A DNA stretch of 37,884 bases from assembly GCA_045637205.1 (NCBI GenBank), contig JAZTYY010000010.1, positions 1-37,884 on the forward strand, in the 5' to 3' direction. The notes below the pieces were generated by a model, which worked only from the letters and a program-made list of their open reading frames with translations, was not told the DNA's origin and ran no database searches. Positions within the stretch are counted from its first letter, which is position 1; the number at the start of each line of letters is the position of its first letter. The DNA comes from RGIG4608 sp045637205 (lineage in GTDB: Bacteria > Bacillota > Clostridia > Oscillospirales > CAG-272). The position numbers were made by a program, and so were the translations under genes. Positions 24,836 through 33,400 of the stretch are shown piece after piece.

Positions 24836-25636
24836 ATGTTAACTAGTGTATTGACTGCCTTTCTTGTAGTAGCAGGCGTTGGACTTGTTCTTGGCGTTTT
24901 GCTTGCGCTCTTTACTCACTTTTTTGGCATCGAAGACGATCCCAAGGTTAAGGCGGTAAGAGGCGCTCTTCCCGGTGCTAACTGTGGCGCGTGTGGATAT
25001 AAGGGTTGTGATGACTATGCTAATGCAGTAGCTTCAGGCAAGGCTGCCCCCAACCTTTGTATACCCGGTGGTGCTGACACAGTAAAGGCTATTGGTGAAG
25101 TTCTTGGTGTTGAAGCTGAAGCTGCTGCTCCCAAGGTAGCGTTCGTTCACTGTAACGGTACTTGTGAAGCAACTTCTCCTAAGGCACTTTATGACGGTAT
25201 GCAGAATTGTGTTGCTGAAAATATGCTTTTCGGCGGCTGTGGTTCTTGTATTTACGGATGTGTTGGTTGTGGTGACTGTGTAAGCGTATGTCCTGCTGAT
25301 GCTATTTGCTTGAAGGACGGCATTGCTCACGTTGACCCCAGAGCATGTATCGGTTGTGGTGCTTGTACAAAGGTTTGTCCTAAGCACGTTATCACAATGC
25401 TTCCTAAGGATGCACTTGTTGCGAACTTCTGCTCCAATAAGGAAAAGGGCGCTGATGCTCGTAAGCATTGCGCAAATGCTTGTATCGGCTGTAAGAAGTG
25501 CGAAAAGACATGTCCTAACGGTGCAATTACAGTTATCGACAATAATGCCATCGTTGATTACGAAAAGTGTACAGGTTGTGGTGCTTGTGCAGATGCATGT
25601 CCCACAAAGTGCTTGAAACACGTATATTTTAATTAA
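24836..25636 (+). CDS. rnfB: Rnf complex subunit B, multi-cluster ferredoxin-accepting subunit
   Basis: A 266-residue protein: N-terminal membrane helix (about 5-28), the RnfB-type cluster domain (ALPGANCGACGYKGCDDYA ... C), then four ferredoxin-type CxxCxxC-x3-C groups (CVGCGDCVSVCP, CIGCGACTKVCP, CIGCKKCEKTCP, CTGCGACADACP). It takes electrons from reduced ferredoxin at the cytoplasmic face. SD TAGGAGGG is strong. Last gene of the operon; a GC hairpin follows. Confidence 0.96.
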   Translation: MLTSVLTAFLVVAGVGLVLGVLLALFTHFFGIEDDPKVKAVRGALPGANCGACGYKGCDDYANAVASGKAAPNLCIPGGADTVKAIGEVLGVEAEAAAPKVAFVHCNGTCEATSPKALYDGMQNCVAENMLFGGCGSCIYGCVGCGDCVSVCPADAICLKDGIAHVDPRACIGCGACTKVCPKHVITMLPKDALVANFCSNKEKGADARKHCANACIGCKKCEKTCPNGAITVIDNNAIVDYEKCTGCGACADACPTKCLKHVYFN

Positions 25637-25646
25637 TAAAACATAA

Positions 25647-25666
25647 GGGGCGGAGAAATCCGCCCC
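25647..25666 (+). other. GC hairpin after rnfB, no T run
   Basis: GGGGCGGA-GAAA-TCCGCCCC is a perfect 8-bp stem with a GNRA-type tetraloop but is followed by AAAAGTG rather than T residues. It may protect the rnf mRNA 3' end or weakly terminate. No promoter is visible before the next gene, so read-through into it is plausible. Confidence 0.7.
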
Positions 25667-25755
25667 AAAAGTGAATTTTGATTTGTCAAGTGTTTTGTTG
25701 ATTTAACAAAATGCTCGATTGCTTAAAATTCAAAAATAAGAAACGGAGGTAAATT

Positions 25756-26157
25756 ATGGAAGAACAGGCAAAGAAGCGAAAAATTAAAAATGACATAATT
25801 CTTGTTGCTGCATTGCTGACAGTTATTCTCATCGTTGGCGCTTTCGTACTTATTTTTAGAAAAGAGGGAAATATGGTCAAGGTGACTGTTGACGGTCAGG
25901 TTTTTGGCACATATTCACTCAATAAAAATCAAACCGTAGAAATAAAAACCGAAAAGGGATATAATCTTCTCGTTATCGAAAACGGAAAGGCTTACGTAAA
26001 GGAAGCGAGCTGCCCTGACGGAATTTGTTCTTCGGATAAACCCATCAGTTATACGGGTGAAAGTATAATTTGCTTGCCCAATAAGGTTGTTGTTTCCATT
26101 GAAAACGGAGATGGAACAAATAATGGGAATAATGGTGGAATTGACATCGTATCATAG
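25756..26157 (+). CDS. NusG domain II-containing membrane-anchored protein
   Basis: A 133-residue protein with one N-terminal membrane helix (about 14-34) and an outside beta domain of the NusG_II type (PF07009, formerly DUF1312). Family-typical cysteines: ASCPDGIC (Cys86, Cys91) and IICLPN (Cys106). This family recurs beside Rnf, FMN_bind, ApbE and PF07456 genes. From memory, the PF07009/PF07456 pair corresponds to EetA/EetB in flavin-based extracellular electron transfer loci; I could not check this. CGGAGG precedes the ATG. The next gene starts 3 nt after its stop. Confidence 0.85.
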   Translation: MEEQAKKRKIKNDIILVAALLTVILIVGAFVLIFRKEGNMVKVTVDGQVFGTYSLNKNQTVEIKTEKGYNLLVIENGKAYVKEASCPDGICSSDKPISYTGESIICLPNKVVVSIENGDGTNNGNNGGIDIVS

Positions 26158-26160
26158 GAG

Positions 26161-26700
26161 ATGAAAAAAGTGAGAAATAATGCTTTGAAAATAAAAAGAA
26201 TAACCTTGCTTGCGATGTTTACTTCACTTGCCATTGTATTGTCCTATGTGGAAATGCTGTTAATGGCTCAATTGCAATTGGTTGCCCCCACAGTTTTTTT
26301 ACCTGCGGTAAAAATGGGGTTGCCAAATATTGTTATCATTCTTATTCTTTACCGTCTTGGAATAAAAGAGGCATCTGTTGTTTCATTGGTGAGATTAATT
26401 TTGTCGACTCTTTTGTTTGGAACGATAACAGGATTTTGGTATAGCTTGGCAGGGTCTGTTTTAAGTCTTTTGGTTATGGGAATACTTAAAAAGATGGATA
26501 GATTTTCGTCAGTTGGTGTGAGTGTGGCAGGAGCTGTAATGCATAACATTGGGCAAATGATAGTTGCCGTTATTCTTTTACAAACGTCCGAAATTGTATA
26601 TTATATGATAATTCTTGCAATAACGGGAATTATAGGTGGAGTGTTTGTGGGCCTTTGCGGAGCACTTTTGCATAAGCGCTTAGAAAAAATGAAAATGTAA
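26161..26700 (+). CDS. Gx transporter / heptaprenyl diphosphate synthase component I family membrane protein
   Basis: A 179-residue protein with about five membrane helices and the family-like PAVKMGLPNIVIILILYRLG and LLSTLLFGTITGFWYSLAG-type segments (PF07456). Despite the historic name it is an integral membrane protein, not a synthase; the function is uncertain. The start is ambiguous: ATG 26161 abuts its AGGAG, whereas in-frame GTG 26170 has the ideal 9-nt spacing. Pairs with the NusG_II gene just upstream. Confidence 0.82.
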   Translation: MKKVRNNALKIKRITLLAMFTSLAIVLSYVEMLLMAQLQLVAPTVFLPAVKMGLPNIVIILILYRLGIKEASVVSLVRLILSTLLFGTITGFWYSLAGSVLSLLVMGILKKMDRFSSVGVSVAGAVMHNIGQMIVAVILLQTSEIVYYMIILAITGIIGGVFVGLCGALLHKRLEKMKM

Positions 26701-26747
26701 AAAATATATTAATTTTACTTAATTTGTCATTAATTTTTCATATTTTA

Positions 26748-26775
26748 TTGACAAATTTAAAAAATGTGGTATAAT
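26748..26775 (+). promoter_or_regulatory. Promoter of the tandem FMN_bind-like gene
   Basis: TTGACA (26748-26753), 16-nt spacer, TATAAT (26770-26775). It gives the following gene its own strong start, independent of rnf. Confidence 0.88.
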
Positions 26776-26821
26776 AAACAGTGGCAAAAGCCGAAATTTA
26801 ATATTTTAAGGAGTTACAGAA

Positions 26822-27922
26822 ATGAAAAACAAAAAGTTATTGATTATTGTAGCTGCAGTTGTAGTAGTTATCGCAGTAGTTCTTGCAGTAGTTCTTCTTA
26901 ACAACAAGGATAATGGTACAACACCTACAACACCTACAACTACAGAAACACCTGCACCTACACCTACACCCACAGAAGCAACATATAAGCTTGGTATGGG
27001 CGTAGTTGCTGGCGAACACGGTACAGGCGAAAGCAACTTGACAATCGCAGTAGTAGTTCTTGACGAAGCTGGTAAGATCGTTGCTTGCCGTCTTGACAGC
27101 GCTCAGAATAAGTACGCTTTTGATGAAGATGAAGAAGAAATCGTATTCTCAAGACTCACATCTAAGATGGAGCTTGGTGCTGATTACGGTATGGGTGGCA
27201 AGCCCTACTCTCCTGATAACGACGGTGACGGCAGAGTTCTTGAATGGGACGAACAGGCTAAGGCTTTCGAAGCACACGTTGTTGGTATGACAGCTGCTGA
27301 AGTTGCTGCTATGACAACAGTTGAAGTTAACGAACACCACATCTCTACAGATGCTGACCTTATTGCTGCTGGTTGCACAATCCAGATCGGTGAATTCCGT
27401 GACGCAGTAGTTAAGGCTTGCAATGATGAACAGGGTACAACATTCACAACAGACAAGACATTCACAGTTGGTCTTGGTGTAAACAGCGCAAACGACGGTT
27501 CTTCTGCTGAAGATGCTGAAAACTATACAATCAAGATGAACGTTGAATTCGCAGGTACAGTAGTTATCGACGGTAAGGTTGTAGCAACACTTAATGATGC
27601 TTACCAGCCTGCAATCGTTGTTGAAGACGGCGAAGTTGTTAGCGCAACAGTAGGTAAGGGCGAAGAAAACGGCCTTAAGACAAAGAGAGAACTCAAGGAA
27701 GCTTACGGTATGGACGCAGCACACGTTGACAAGAACGGTGATGACGTTTCTCTTGAATGGTACAAGCAGTCCGCTGCATACTCTGCAAATGTTGTAGGCA
27801 TGACAGCTGCTGAAATCGCAGGTTACTTCACAGCTAACGATGCTCTTATCGAAGCAGATTGCACAATCTACATCGGTGGCATCTCTACAGTAGTAGCTGA
27901 ATCCGTAAACTACGCAAGATAA
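26822..27922 (+). CDS. Membrane-anchored protein with two FMN_bind-like repeats
   Basis: A 366-residue protein: N-terminal membrane helix or uncleaved signal (about 6-27), a Thr/Pro linker (33-52), then two repeats (about 55-203 and 215-366). Each repeat runs: a strand pair with V-x-D-x-x-GKIV or DGEVV, LGADYGM or LKEAYGM, W-x(3)QA-x-AF/AY, VVGMTAAE(V/I)A, and an end segment CTIQIGEFRDAV or CTIYIGG. This order matches FMN_bind domains, and the end segment aligns with RnfG's AGCTVST flavinylation site, making Thr186 and Thr348 candidate FMN sites. I recognise the repeat as common in gut Firmicutes but know no assigned function. AAGGAG precedes the ATG. ApbE follows after a terminator. Confidence 0.7.
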   Translation: MKNKKLLIIVAAVVVVIAVVLAVVLLNNKDNGTTPTTPTTTETPAPTPTPTEATYKLGMGVVAGEHGTGESNLTIAVVVLDEAGKIVACRLDSAQNKYAFDEDEEEIVFSRLTSKMELGADYGMGGKPYSPDNDGDGRVLEWDEQAKAFEAHVVGMTAAEVAAMTTVEVNEHHISTDADLIAAGCTIQIGEFRDAVVKACNDEQGTTFTTDKTFTVGLGVNSANDGSSAEDAENYTIKMNVEFAGTVVIDGKVVATLNDAYQPAIVVEDGEVVSATVGKGEENGLKTKRELKEAYGMDAAHVDKNGDDVSLEWYKQSAAYSANVVGMTAAEIAGYFTANDALIEADCTIYIGGISTVVAESVNYAR

Positions 27923-27940
27923 TTTAAATTTTGCATAAAC

Positions 27941-27966
27941 GAAAAGGGAGGATATCCTCCCTTTTC
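27941..27966 (+). terminator. Terminator between the FMN_bind-like gene and apbE
   Basis: Perfect 12-bp stem GAAAAGGGAGGA/TCCTCCCTTTTC with T residues in its 3' arm. It fills most of the 62-nt gap; since no new promoter is seen, some read-through must feed apbE. Confidence 0.85.
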
Positions 27967-27984
27967 TTAAATTTAGAGGTTATA

Positions 27985-29088
27985 ATGAAAAAGAAACAAA
28001 TCATAATATCGGCTCTTGCCCTGATGCTTGTGCTCGTAGCACTTGTTATTGTTCTTGTTGTGAATAAAAATAATCCGAGCATTACTCCCGAAGATAATTC
28101 TAAAACTCAATATAAGTCCTATGCTTGGAGTTATTTTGACACCGTTACAACCATCCAAGGATATGCAAATTCCGAGGAGGAGTTTGATGCGATAGTAAAG
28201 GATATCTATGCCGAGCTTGACCAATATCATAAGCTTTATGATATCTATAATTTGTATGATGGGGTTAATAATCTTCGCAAAATCAACAAGCTCTATGATG
28301 GAGAACACAGAGAGATTACCGTGGATAGAAAAATCATCGATATGCTTCTTTACGCGAAGGATTTGTATACTAAAACAAACGGTGAAATGAATATTGCAAT
28401 GGGTAGTGTGCTTTCAATTTGGCATGATTATAGAACCGATGCAATAGATAACCACTATGGTGTTGGTGAGCTTCCACCAATGGAAGAATTGGAGGAGGCT
28501 GCAAAGCATACCGATATTAATAATTTGATTATTGACGAAGAGAATAGCACAGTTTACATTTCCGATCCACAAATGACACTTGACGTTGGCGCCATTGCAA
28601 AGGGCTATGCCGTTGAAATGGTTGCAAGAATGCTTGAGGAACGAGGTATTACGGGATACGTTATCAACGTTGGTGGAAATATTCGTACAATTGGCACAAA
28701 GGCAAACGGTGACAAGTGGTTGGCGGGAATTGAAGCTCCGTCCGATGATTTTGAAGAGGCTTATCTTGCCTATATCGGACTTTACGGTCAAGCAATAGTT
28801 ACAAGTGGTTCTTACCAAAGATACTATATAGTTGACGGCAAGGAATATCACCACATTATTGATAAGGATACACTTATGCCTGCAAAGGGATTTTTGTCCG
28901 TTTCAATAGTTTGTGAAAGTTCAGCGGACGGTGACGGATTTTCAACAGCACTTTTCTGCATGCCACTTGAAGAAGGACTTGCGCTTGTGGAAGCTACCGA
29001 GGGCATTGAAGCTCATTGGGTGCTTGAGGACGGCACAAGAGTGAAATCCTCAGGATTTTCTAATTTCGAAGTTGAATATAATCCTTAA
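27985..29088 (+). CDS. apbE: FAD:protein FMN transferase (ApbE)
   Basis: A 367-residue protein with an N-terminal signal/anchor helix (about 5-27). Motifs of the ApbE family: LDVGAIAKGYAVE (Lys206), YVINVGGNIRTIG, VTSGSYQRYY, HHIIDKDT and the metal/catalytic ADGDGFSTALF. Family knowledge: it transfers FMN from FAD to a Thr of FMN_bind and RnfD-type proteins outside the membrane. Likely targets here are RnfG, RnfD and the tandem FMN_bind-like protein upstream. Start at ATG 27985 from AGAGG 5 nt upstream; the longer frame begins in the terminator. Confidence 0.94.
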   Translation: MKKKQIIISALALMLVLVALVIVLVVNKNNPSITPEDNSKTQYKSYAWSYFDTVTTIQGYANSEEEFDAIVKDIYAELDQYHKLYDIYNLYDGVNNLRKINKLYDGEHREITVDRKIIDMLLYAKDLYTKTNGEMNIAMGSVLSIWHDYRTDAIDNHYGVGELPPMEELEEAAKHTDINNLIIDEENSTVYISDPQMTLDVGAIAKGYAVEMVARMLEERGITGYVINVGGNIRTIGTKANGDKWLAGIEAPSDDFEEAYLAYIGLYGQAIVTSGSYQRYYIVDGKEYHHIIDKDTLMPAKGFLSVSIVCESSADGDGFSTALFCMPLEEGLALVEATEGIEAHWVLEDGTRVKSSGFSNFEVEYNP

Positions 29089-29093
29089 ATATT

Positions 29094-29123
29094 AAAACGA
29101 GCATCAATTGATGCTCGTTTTTT
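29094..29123 (+). terminator. Terminator after apbE
   Basis: Perfect palindrome AAAACGAGCATCAA/TTGATGCTCGTTTT followed by T residues, 5 nt past the stop codon. Confidence 0.92.
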
Positions 29124-29180
29124 GATGACTTAGCGCGCACTTTGTTCGCACAAACACAATTTTCAAATAATTGTAACCTT

Positions 29181-29206
29181 GTAGGGACCGGCGTCCCCGA
29201 CGGTCC
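29181..29206 (+). repeat. REP-like palindrome
   Basis: GTAG foot, then GGACCG-G-CG-TCCC-CG-A-CGGTCC: a 6+2-bp stem with one mismatch. First of three copies in the 29089-29539 gap, which otherwise holds only terminators and no gene. Confidence 0.85.
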
Positions 29207-29290
29207 ACCACGAACGATAAATACAATTTTTCACGGCTTCGTACAAGCAAAATCCAATATTTTCGTTCAAAAGTTACTTTATTTTGTAAC

Positions 29291-29316
29291 GGACCGTCGA
29301 GGACGTCGGTCCCTAC
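29291..29316 (-). repeat. REP-like palindrome
   Basis: Reverse-orientation copy (ends CTAC on the plus strand) with the same GGACCG/CGGTCC arms as the copy 84 nt upstream, GTAG feet pointing outward. Confidence 0.85.
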
Positions 29317-29377
29317 AACAAGGTACATACTATTCAATCAAACTAACCGATAAATCAAAATTTGTTTTCTTTTATAA

Positions 29378-29404
29378 CGGGTCGTCGGGGACGCCGACCC
29401 CTAC
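29378..29404 (-). repeat. REP-like palindrome
   Basis: Reverse-orientation copy with GGGTCG/CGACCC arms and a CTAC foot; identical to the copy at 37749-37775. Confidence 0.87.
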
Positions 29405-29458
29405 AGAATTTCTACAGATTTTATTGGTATTGCAGCGAAGCTCTATAAAAAGTTTTTT

Positions 29459-29485
29459 GGTTACTTTTTTTCAAAAAAAGTGACC
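29459..29485. other. A/T-rich hairpin between REP copies and udk
   Basis: GGTTACTTTTTT pairs with AAAAAAAGTGACC (one G-T pair). It resembles a terminator core but is not at a gene end; origin unclear. Confidence 0.5.
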
Positions 29486-29505
29486 CATAAATCAAAATTT
29501 GAAGC

Positions 29506-29534
29506 AAAAAGACCACCCGAATTTTCGGGTGGTC
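29506..29534 (-). terminator. Terminator after udk
   Basis: GACCACCCGA-ATTT-TCGGGTGGTC stem (29511-29534) with a T run after it on the minus strand, 5 nt past the udk stop. Confidence 0.9.
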
Positions 29535-29539
29535 TGATT

Positions 29540-30154
29540 TTATTCTTCAAGTCTTTTTGCAATTCTTGTTGCAACGATATCAAGTGCAGTTTTGTTTTTT
29601 CCGCCGTTTATGATGATGTCGGCATATTTCTTCGTTGGCTCAACGTAAATTCCGTGCATTGGTTTTACTGTACCAAGATATTGATTAATAACACCGTCAA
29701 TGTCACGTCCGCGCTCGTTTACGTCACGACGAAGTCTGCGCAAAATTCTCTCGTCTGCATCGGCATCGGTGAAAATTTTAATGTCAAACATTTCGCGAAG
29801 GCGCTCGTCGTGGAAGGTCAAAATTCCGTCAACAATGATAACAGGAGAGGGAGCAAGACGAGTCATTTCTGCCTTTCTTGTGTGAATTTTAAAGTCGTAG
29901 TTGGGAATGTCAACTGACTCACCGTCCTGAAGCTTGCGCAAATGATTAACAAGCAAGTCCGTATCAAGCGCATCGGGACAGTCATAGTTAGTTTTGATTC
30001 TTTCCTCAAATTCGAGATGGTCTTGAGGTTTATAATAGTTATCATAGGATATAACGGTTATTTCGTTGGGGAAGAGTGCGAGCAAGCGCTGTGCGAAGGT
30101 GGATTTTCCACTACCGGTACCGCCTGCAATTCCGATAAGCATGGGGTGTTTCAT
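29540..30154 (-). CDS. udk: Uridine kinase
   Basis: A 204-residue P-loop kinase: Walker A GIAGGTGSGKST at the N-terminus, ISYDNYYKP, the substrate/lid segments NYDCPDALD and DIPNYDF, IIVDGILTFHDERLR, and the Arg-rich RRLRRDVNERGRD lid. It phosphorylates uridine (and cytidine) to the monophosphate in pyrimidine salvage in the cytosol. AAGGAA precedes the ATG. Single-gene unit with its own promoter and terminator; the uracil permease at 34642 belongs to the same salvage theme, though not the same operon. Confidence 0.96.
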   Translation of the reverse strand: MKHPMLIGIAGGTGSGKSTFAQRLLALFPNEITVISYDNYYKPQDHLEFEERIKTNYDCPDALDTDLLVNHLRKLQDGESVDIPNYDFKIHTRKAEMTRLAPSPVIIVDGILTFHDERLREMFDIKIFTDADADERILRRLRRDVNERGRDIDGVINQYLGTVKPMHGIYVEPTKKYADIIINGGKNKTALDIVATRIAKRLEE

Positions 30155-30197
30155 GGTTTAAAATTCCTTTTCAAATATAATGTTTCATCGGAATATT

Positions 30198-30226
30198 ATT
30201 ATATCATTTTGAGCATTTTTTGTCAA
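30198..30226 (-). promoter_or_regulatory. Promoter of udk
   Basis: Minus strand: perfect TTGACA (30226-30221), 17-nt spacer, TATAAT (30203-30198), 43 nt before the ATG. Confidence 0.9.
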
Positions 30227-30358
30227 TCCATTTTGAGTTTTGTCAACAAAAAAATTACGGTTGTCAAAATAACTATATTATATATGTGAACATTGTGCAT
30301 TTTGCATATATAAGCTTAAAATAATAATTAATATTTATAAAAAATTTATAAAAACCCC

Positions 30359-30387
30359 TTGTCAAAACTAAAATATAATGATAAAAT
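30359..30387 (+). promoter_or_regulatory. Likely promoter of the pectinesterase gene
   Basis: TTGTCA (30359-30364), 17-nt spacer, TAAAAT (30382-30387). A better TATAAT at 30374 has no -35 at the right distance. The 301-nt udk-pectinesterase gap otherwise contains only the divergent udk promoter and A/T-rich sequence. Confidence 0.6.
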
Positions 30388-30455
30388 AAATTTGATGATT
30401 ATTGGTCTGCGCAACAGCGCGGAAAATTTTATATAATCAGGAAAGGAAAAACACT

Positions 30456-33400
30456 ATGAAAAAATACTTAGCGCTTTTTATCATAGCTTGCATGCTTATG
30501 ATGACTCTCGCTTCTTGTGGCTTGTGGGGATGGGGTGGTAAGCCCTGCACAGATCACATTGACGCAGACGGCAACTACATTTGTGACAAGTGCGAAGCAG
30601 AGCTTGAAAAGCCCGATTGCTCGTTTGGTCACAAGGACGAGGACGGCGACGACAAATGTGACGTTTGCGGTGAGAGTATGTTCATTAATATCCCCGATTG
30701 CGGACAGCAAAAGGACGAAGATGGCGACGGCAAATGCGATATTTGCGGTGCAGATATTCGTGACCCTCAGCCTCCTGCATGTGAAGAGCATAAGGACGAG
30801 GACGGAGACTACAAGTGCGATGCTTGTGGTGAGGTTTTGTTTGAAGAGGTTAAATACTCTCTCAATATTAGTGATATTGAAGCAGGCGTTCGTTCTGCTG
30901 ATGATATAAACGGAAAGTTTACTATCATTTCAGGCACTGAAGTAAGAAACAGAACAAAGACATATGAAGGCGTTGAATATAACAAATCCATCAAAATTGG
31001 TGGCAATGCTCATAAGGTGGTTGTATCCGTTCCCGGAACAGGTACACTCAGATTTATCATTCAGAACGGTTCAAGTGGCGTTGATATGCAGTATACAAAG
31101 GTTATTGCTCCTGACGGAACTGCTCACGACATCGAATTCGTAGCAGGCGCAGAGTCCAATCCTCTTGTTATGATTGAACTCGAAGTTACCGAAGGTAACT
31201 GGACAATCGCTCGTGGTAAAAACGGTGGTACACAGGATATTTTCTATCTTGAACTTGAATGTGTAGTTGCAGTTGCAGAAGAAAGTGGCTTTGAACTTGT
31301 TTCTGACGGCAAGACAGAATTCCTTGTTGGTGAAGCACTCGATACAACAGATGTTCGTCTTAACGCAACATTTGCAAACGGCAAGACAGATAATCTTCCT
31401 CTTGAAAACGTATCTATCGATACATCTCTTGTTAATATGGGACAGTCAGGTACATATCCTGTAACAATTACATATAAGGATTATGAACCCATTACATATT
31501 ATGTTGACATTTATGCACCCGAAAGCATTGAGCTTGGATTTGATGCTATTGAAAAGCTTGCAAGCAACTCTGCAGCAGGCAATGGTGTTTACTTCAACCA
31601 CAGCTTTAAAGAAGTCTATATGGTTGGTGAAGAATTCGATTCTGCAGGTCTTTCCGTTATCGTAGTTGCAAGATGTGGCGACAAGACACTTGAATTTAAG
31701 GTTGATGATTATACAATTAGCGGCTTTGACTCATCTTATGAGGACTTTAATAAGCTTACAATTTCTGCATTTGGAGTTGAAGCGGAGGTGACAGTTGCTA
31801 TCACAAATACTCAACCCACACCTAACGAAGAAGGCGTTTACCAGCTTCTTGTTGACCCCGCGTATCTTGGTCTTCCAGGTGTTCTCAGTGGTCCTTACCA
31901 CGTATTCCAGACAATTCAGGGCGCTCTTGACTATGCTGCACACATAGAAAACGGAGCAGTTAAGGAACTTTACATAGCTCCTGGTTACTACAACGAAAAG
32001 CTTGAAATCACAATTCCCAACCTTAAGATTATCGGTATGGGTGAAAAACCCGAAGATGTAGTTGTCGAATGGGATTCTCTCTATGGTCTTGTTGATGCAG
32101 GTGGATTCGTTCACACAACTGACTCCACAGCAACAGTTGCTATTAGAGAAAGCGCAGTTAACTGCATAATTGAAAACGTTACTATCTCTAACTACTGGAA
32201 TAGCCAGGAAAGAATGGATGCTGCGGGCCTTGCAATTGAACGTGGTCTTGCACTTCTCGTTCAGGCAGATAGATTTATTATGAAGGATTCAAGACTCCTT
32301 GGTATTCAGGATACACTTGAACTCTTCACAGGACGTCAGTACTTTGAAAACGTATTTATTTCAGGTTATACTGATTTCATTTTCGGTACAAACAACACAA
32401 CATACTTTAAGAATTGTACAGTTCACGTAATTGATACAATTAAGGATGATCAAGGTACAGCAGGTTATATCACAGCATTCAAGGGCTCTAACAAGGGCGA
32501 AAGTGATGCTATCACTTACGGTGCTATCTTTGACGAATGTAAGTTCACAGCTGACGAAGGCGTAACACTTGGATGCACAGCTATTGGTCGTCCTTGGGGT
32601 GTTTATGCTGCAGTTGCAGTTATGAATTCTGAACTCGGTGGACATATTTCTACTGCAGGCTTTACAGGTGCTAAGAACGAGCGTTACGTTTCTATGACAG
32701 GTAAGCCCACAGATGCAACAGTTCAGTACGTTGAATACAACAACACAGGCGCAGGTGCTATTGCCGAAGCAGTTGCAGGTATGAGAATGCTCACAGCTGA
32801 AGAAGCTGCTATGTATGCTGATTTTGCAGTAATTTTCGGCACAACAAACAGAAACGTTAAATATCTTGATCCTTGGGATCCCGATTCTGAAGAGGTTGTA
32901 GTTGATGATAGAACATACTATTACTTCAATGGCACAACAGGTACATCAGGTACATCTTATACATATGACCAGAGCCTTCAGGGTACAACAGGCTCAATCG
33001 GTGATATCGCAATCGACGCAACAGCAGGTAAGGTTGTAGCAAGAGGCTCCGATACACAGATGAATCAGGGCGCAAAGCTTACATTCTCAGTTGAAGCAGG
33101 CACACTTGTAACAGTTATCTCTTATCCCGGTTACGGATATTACACAATCAATGGTATTGCGCACAATGCAAACGATACATTCAGCGTATATTTTGCAGAG
33201 GCTACAGAGGTTGTTATTGAAGCAACAGGAACTGCATATCTCTATCAGATTATTATTGATCCTAACTCCGATGCTCCCGAAGCTCCCGAGCTTCAGCAGG
33301 TTAAGGTTTCAGGCGCAACTCTTGATTACAAGGTTGGCGACACCCTTTCACTTGAAGGTTTGGTAGTTAAGGCTCATTATTCTGATTACTCAATCGTAAC

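Noticed and set aside
29459..29485. Terminator of a gene in the 29124-29500 gap
   Set aside because: No coding sequence precedes it on either strand; listed only as a hairpin.
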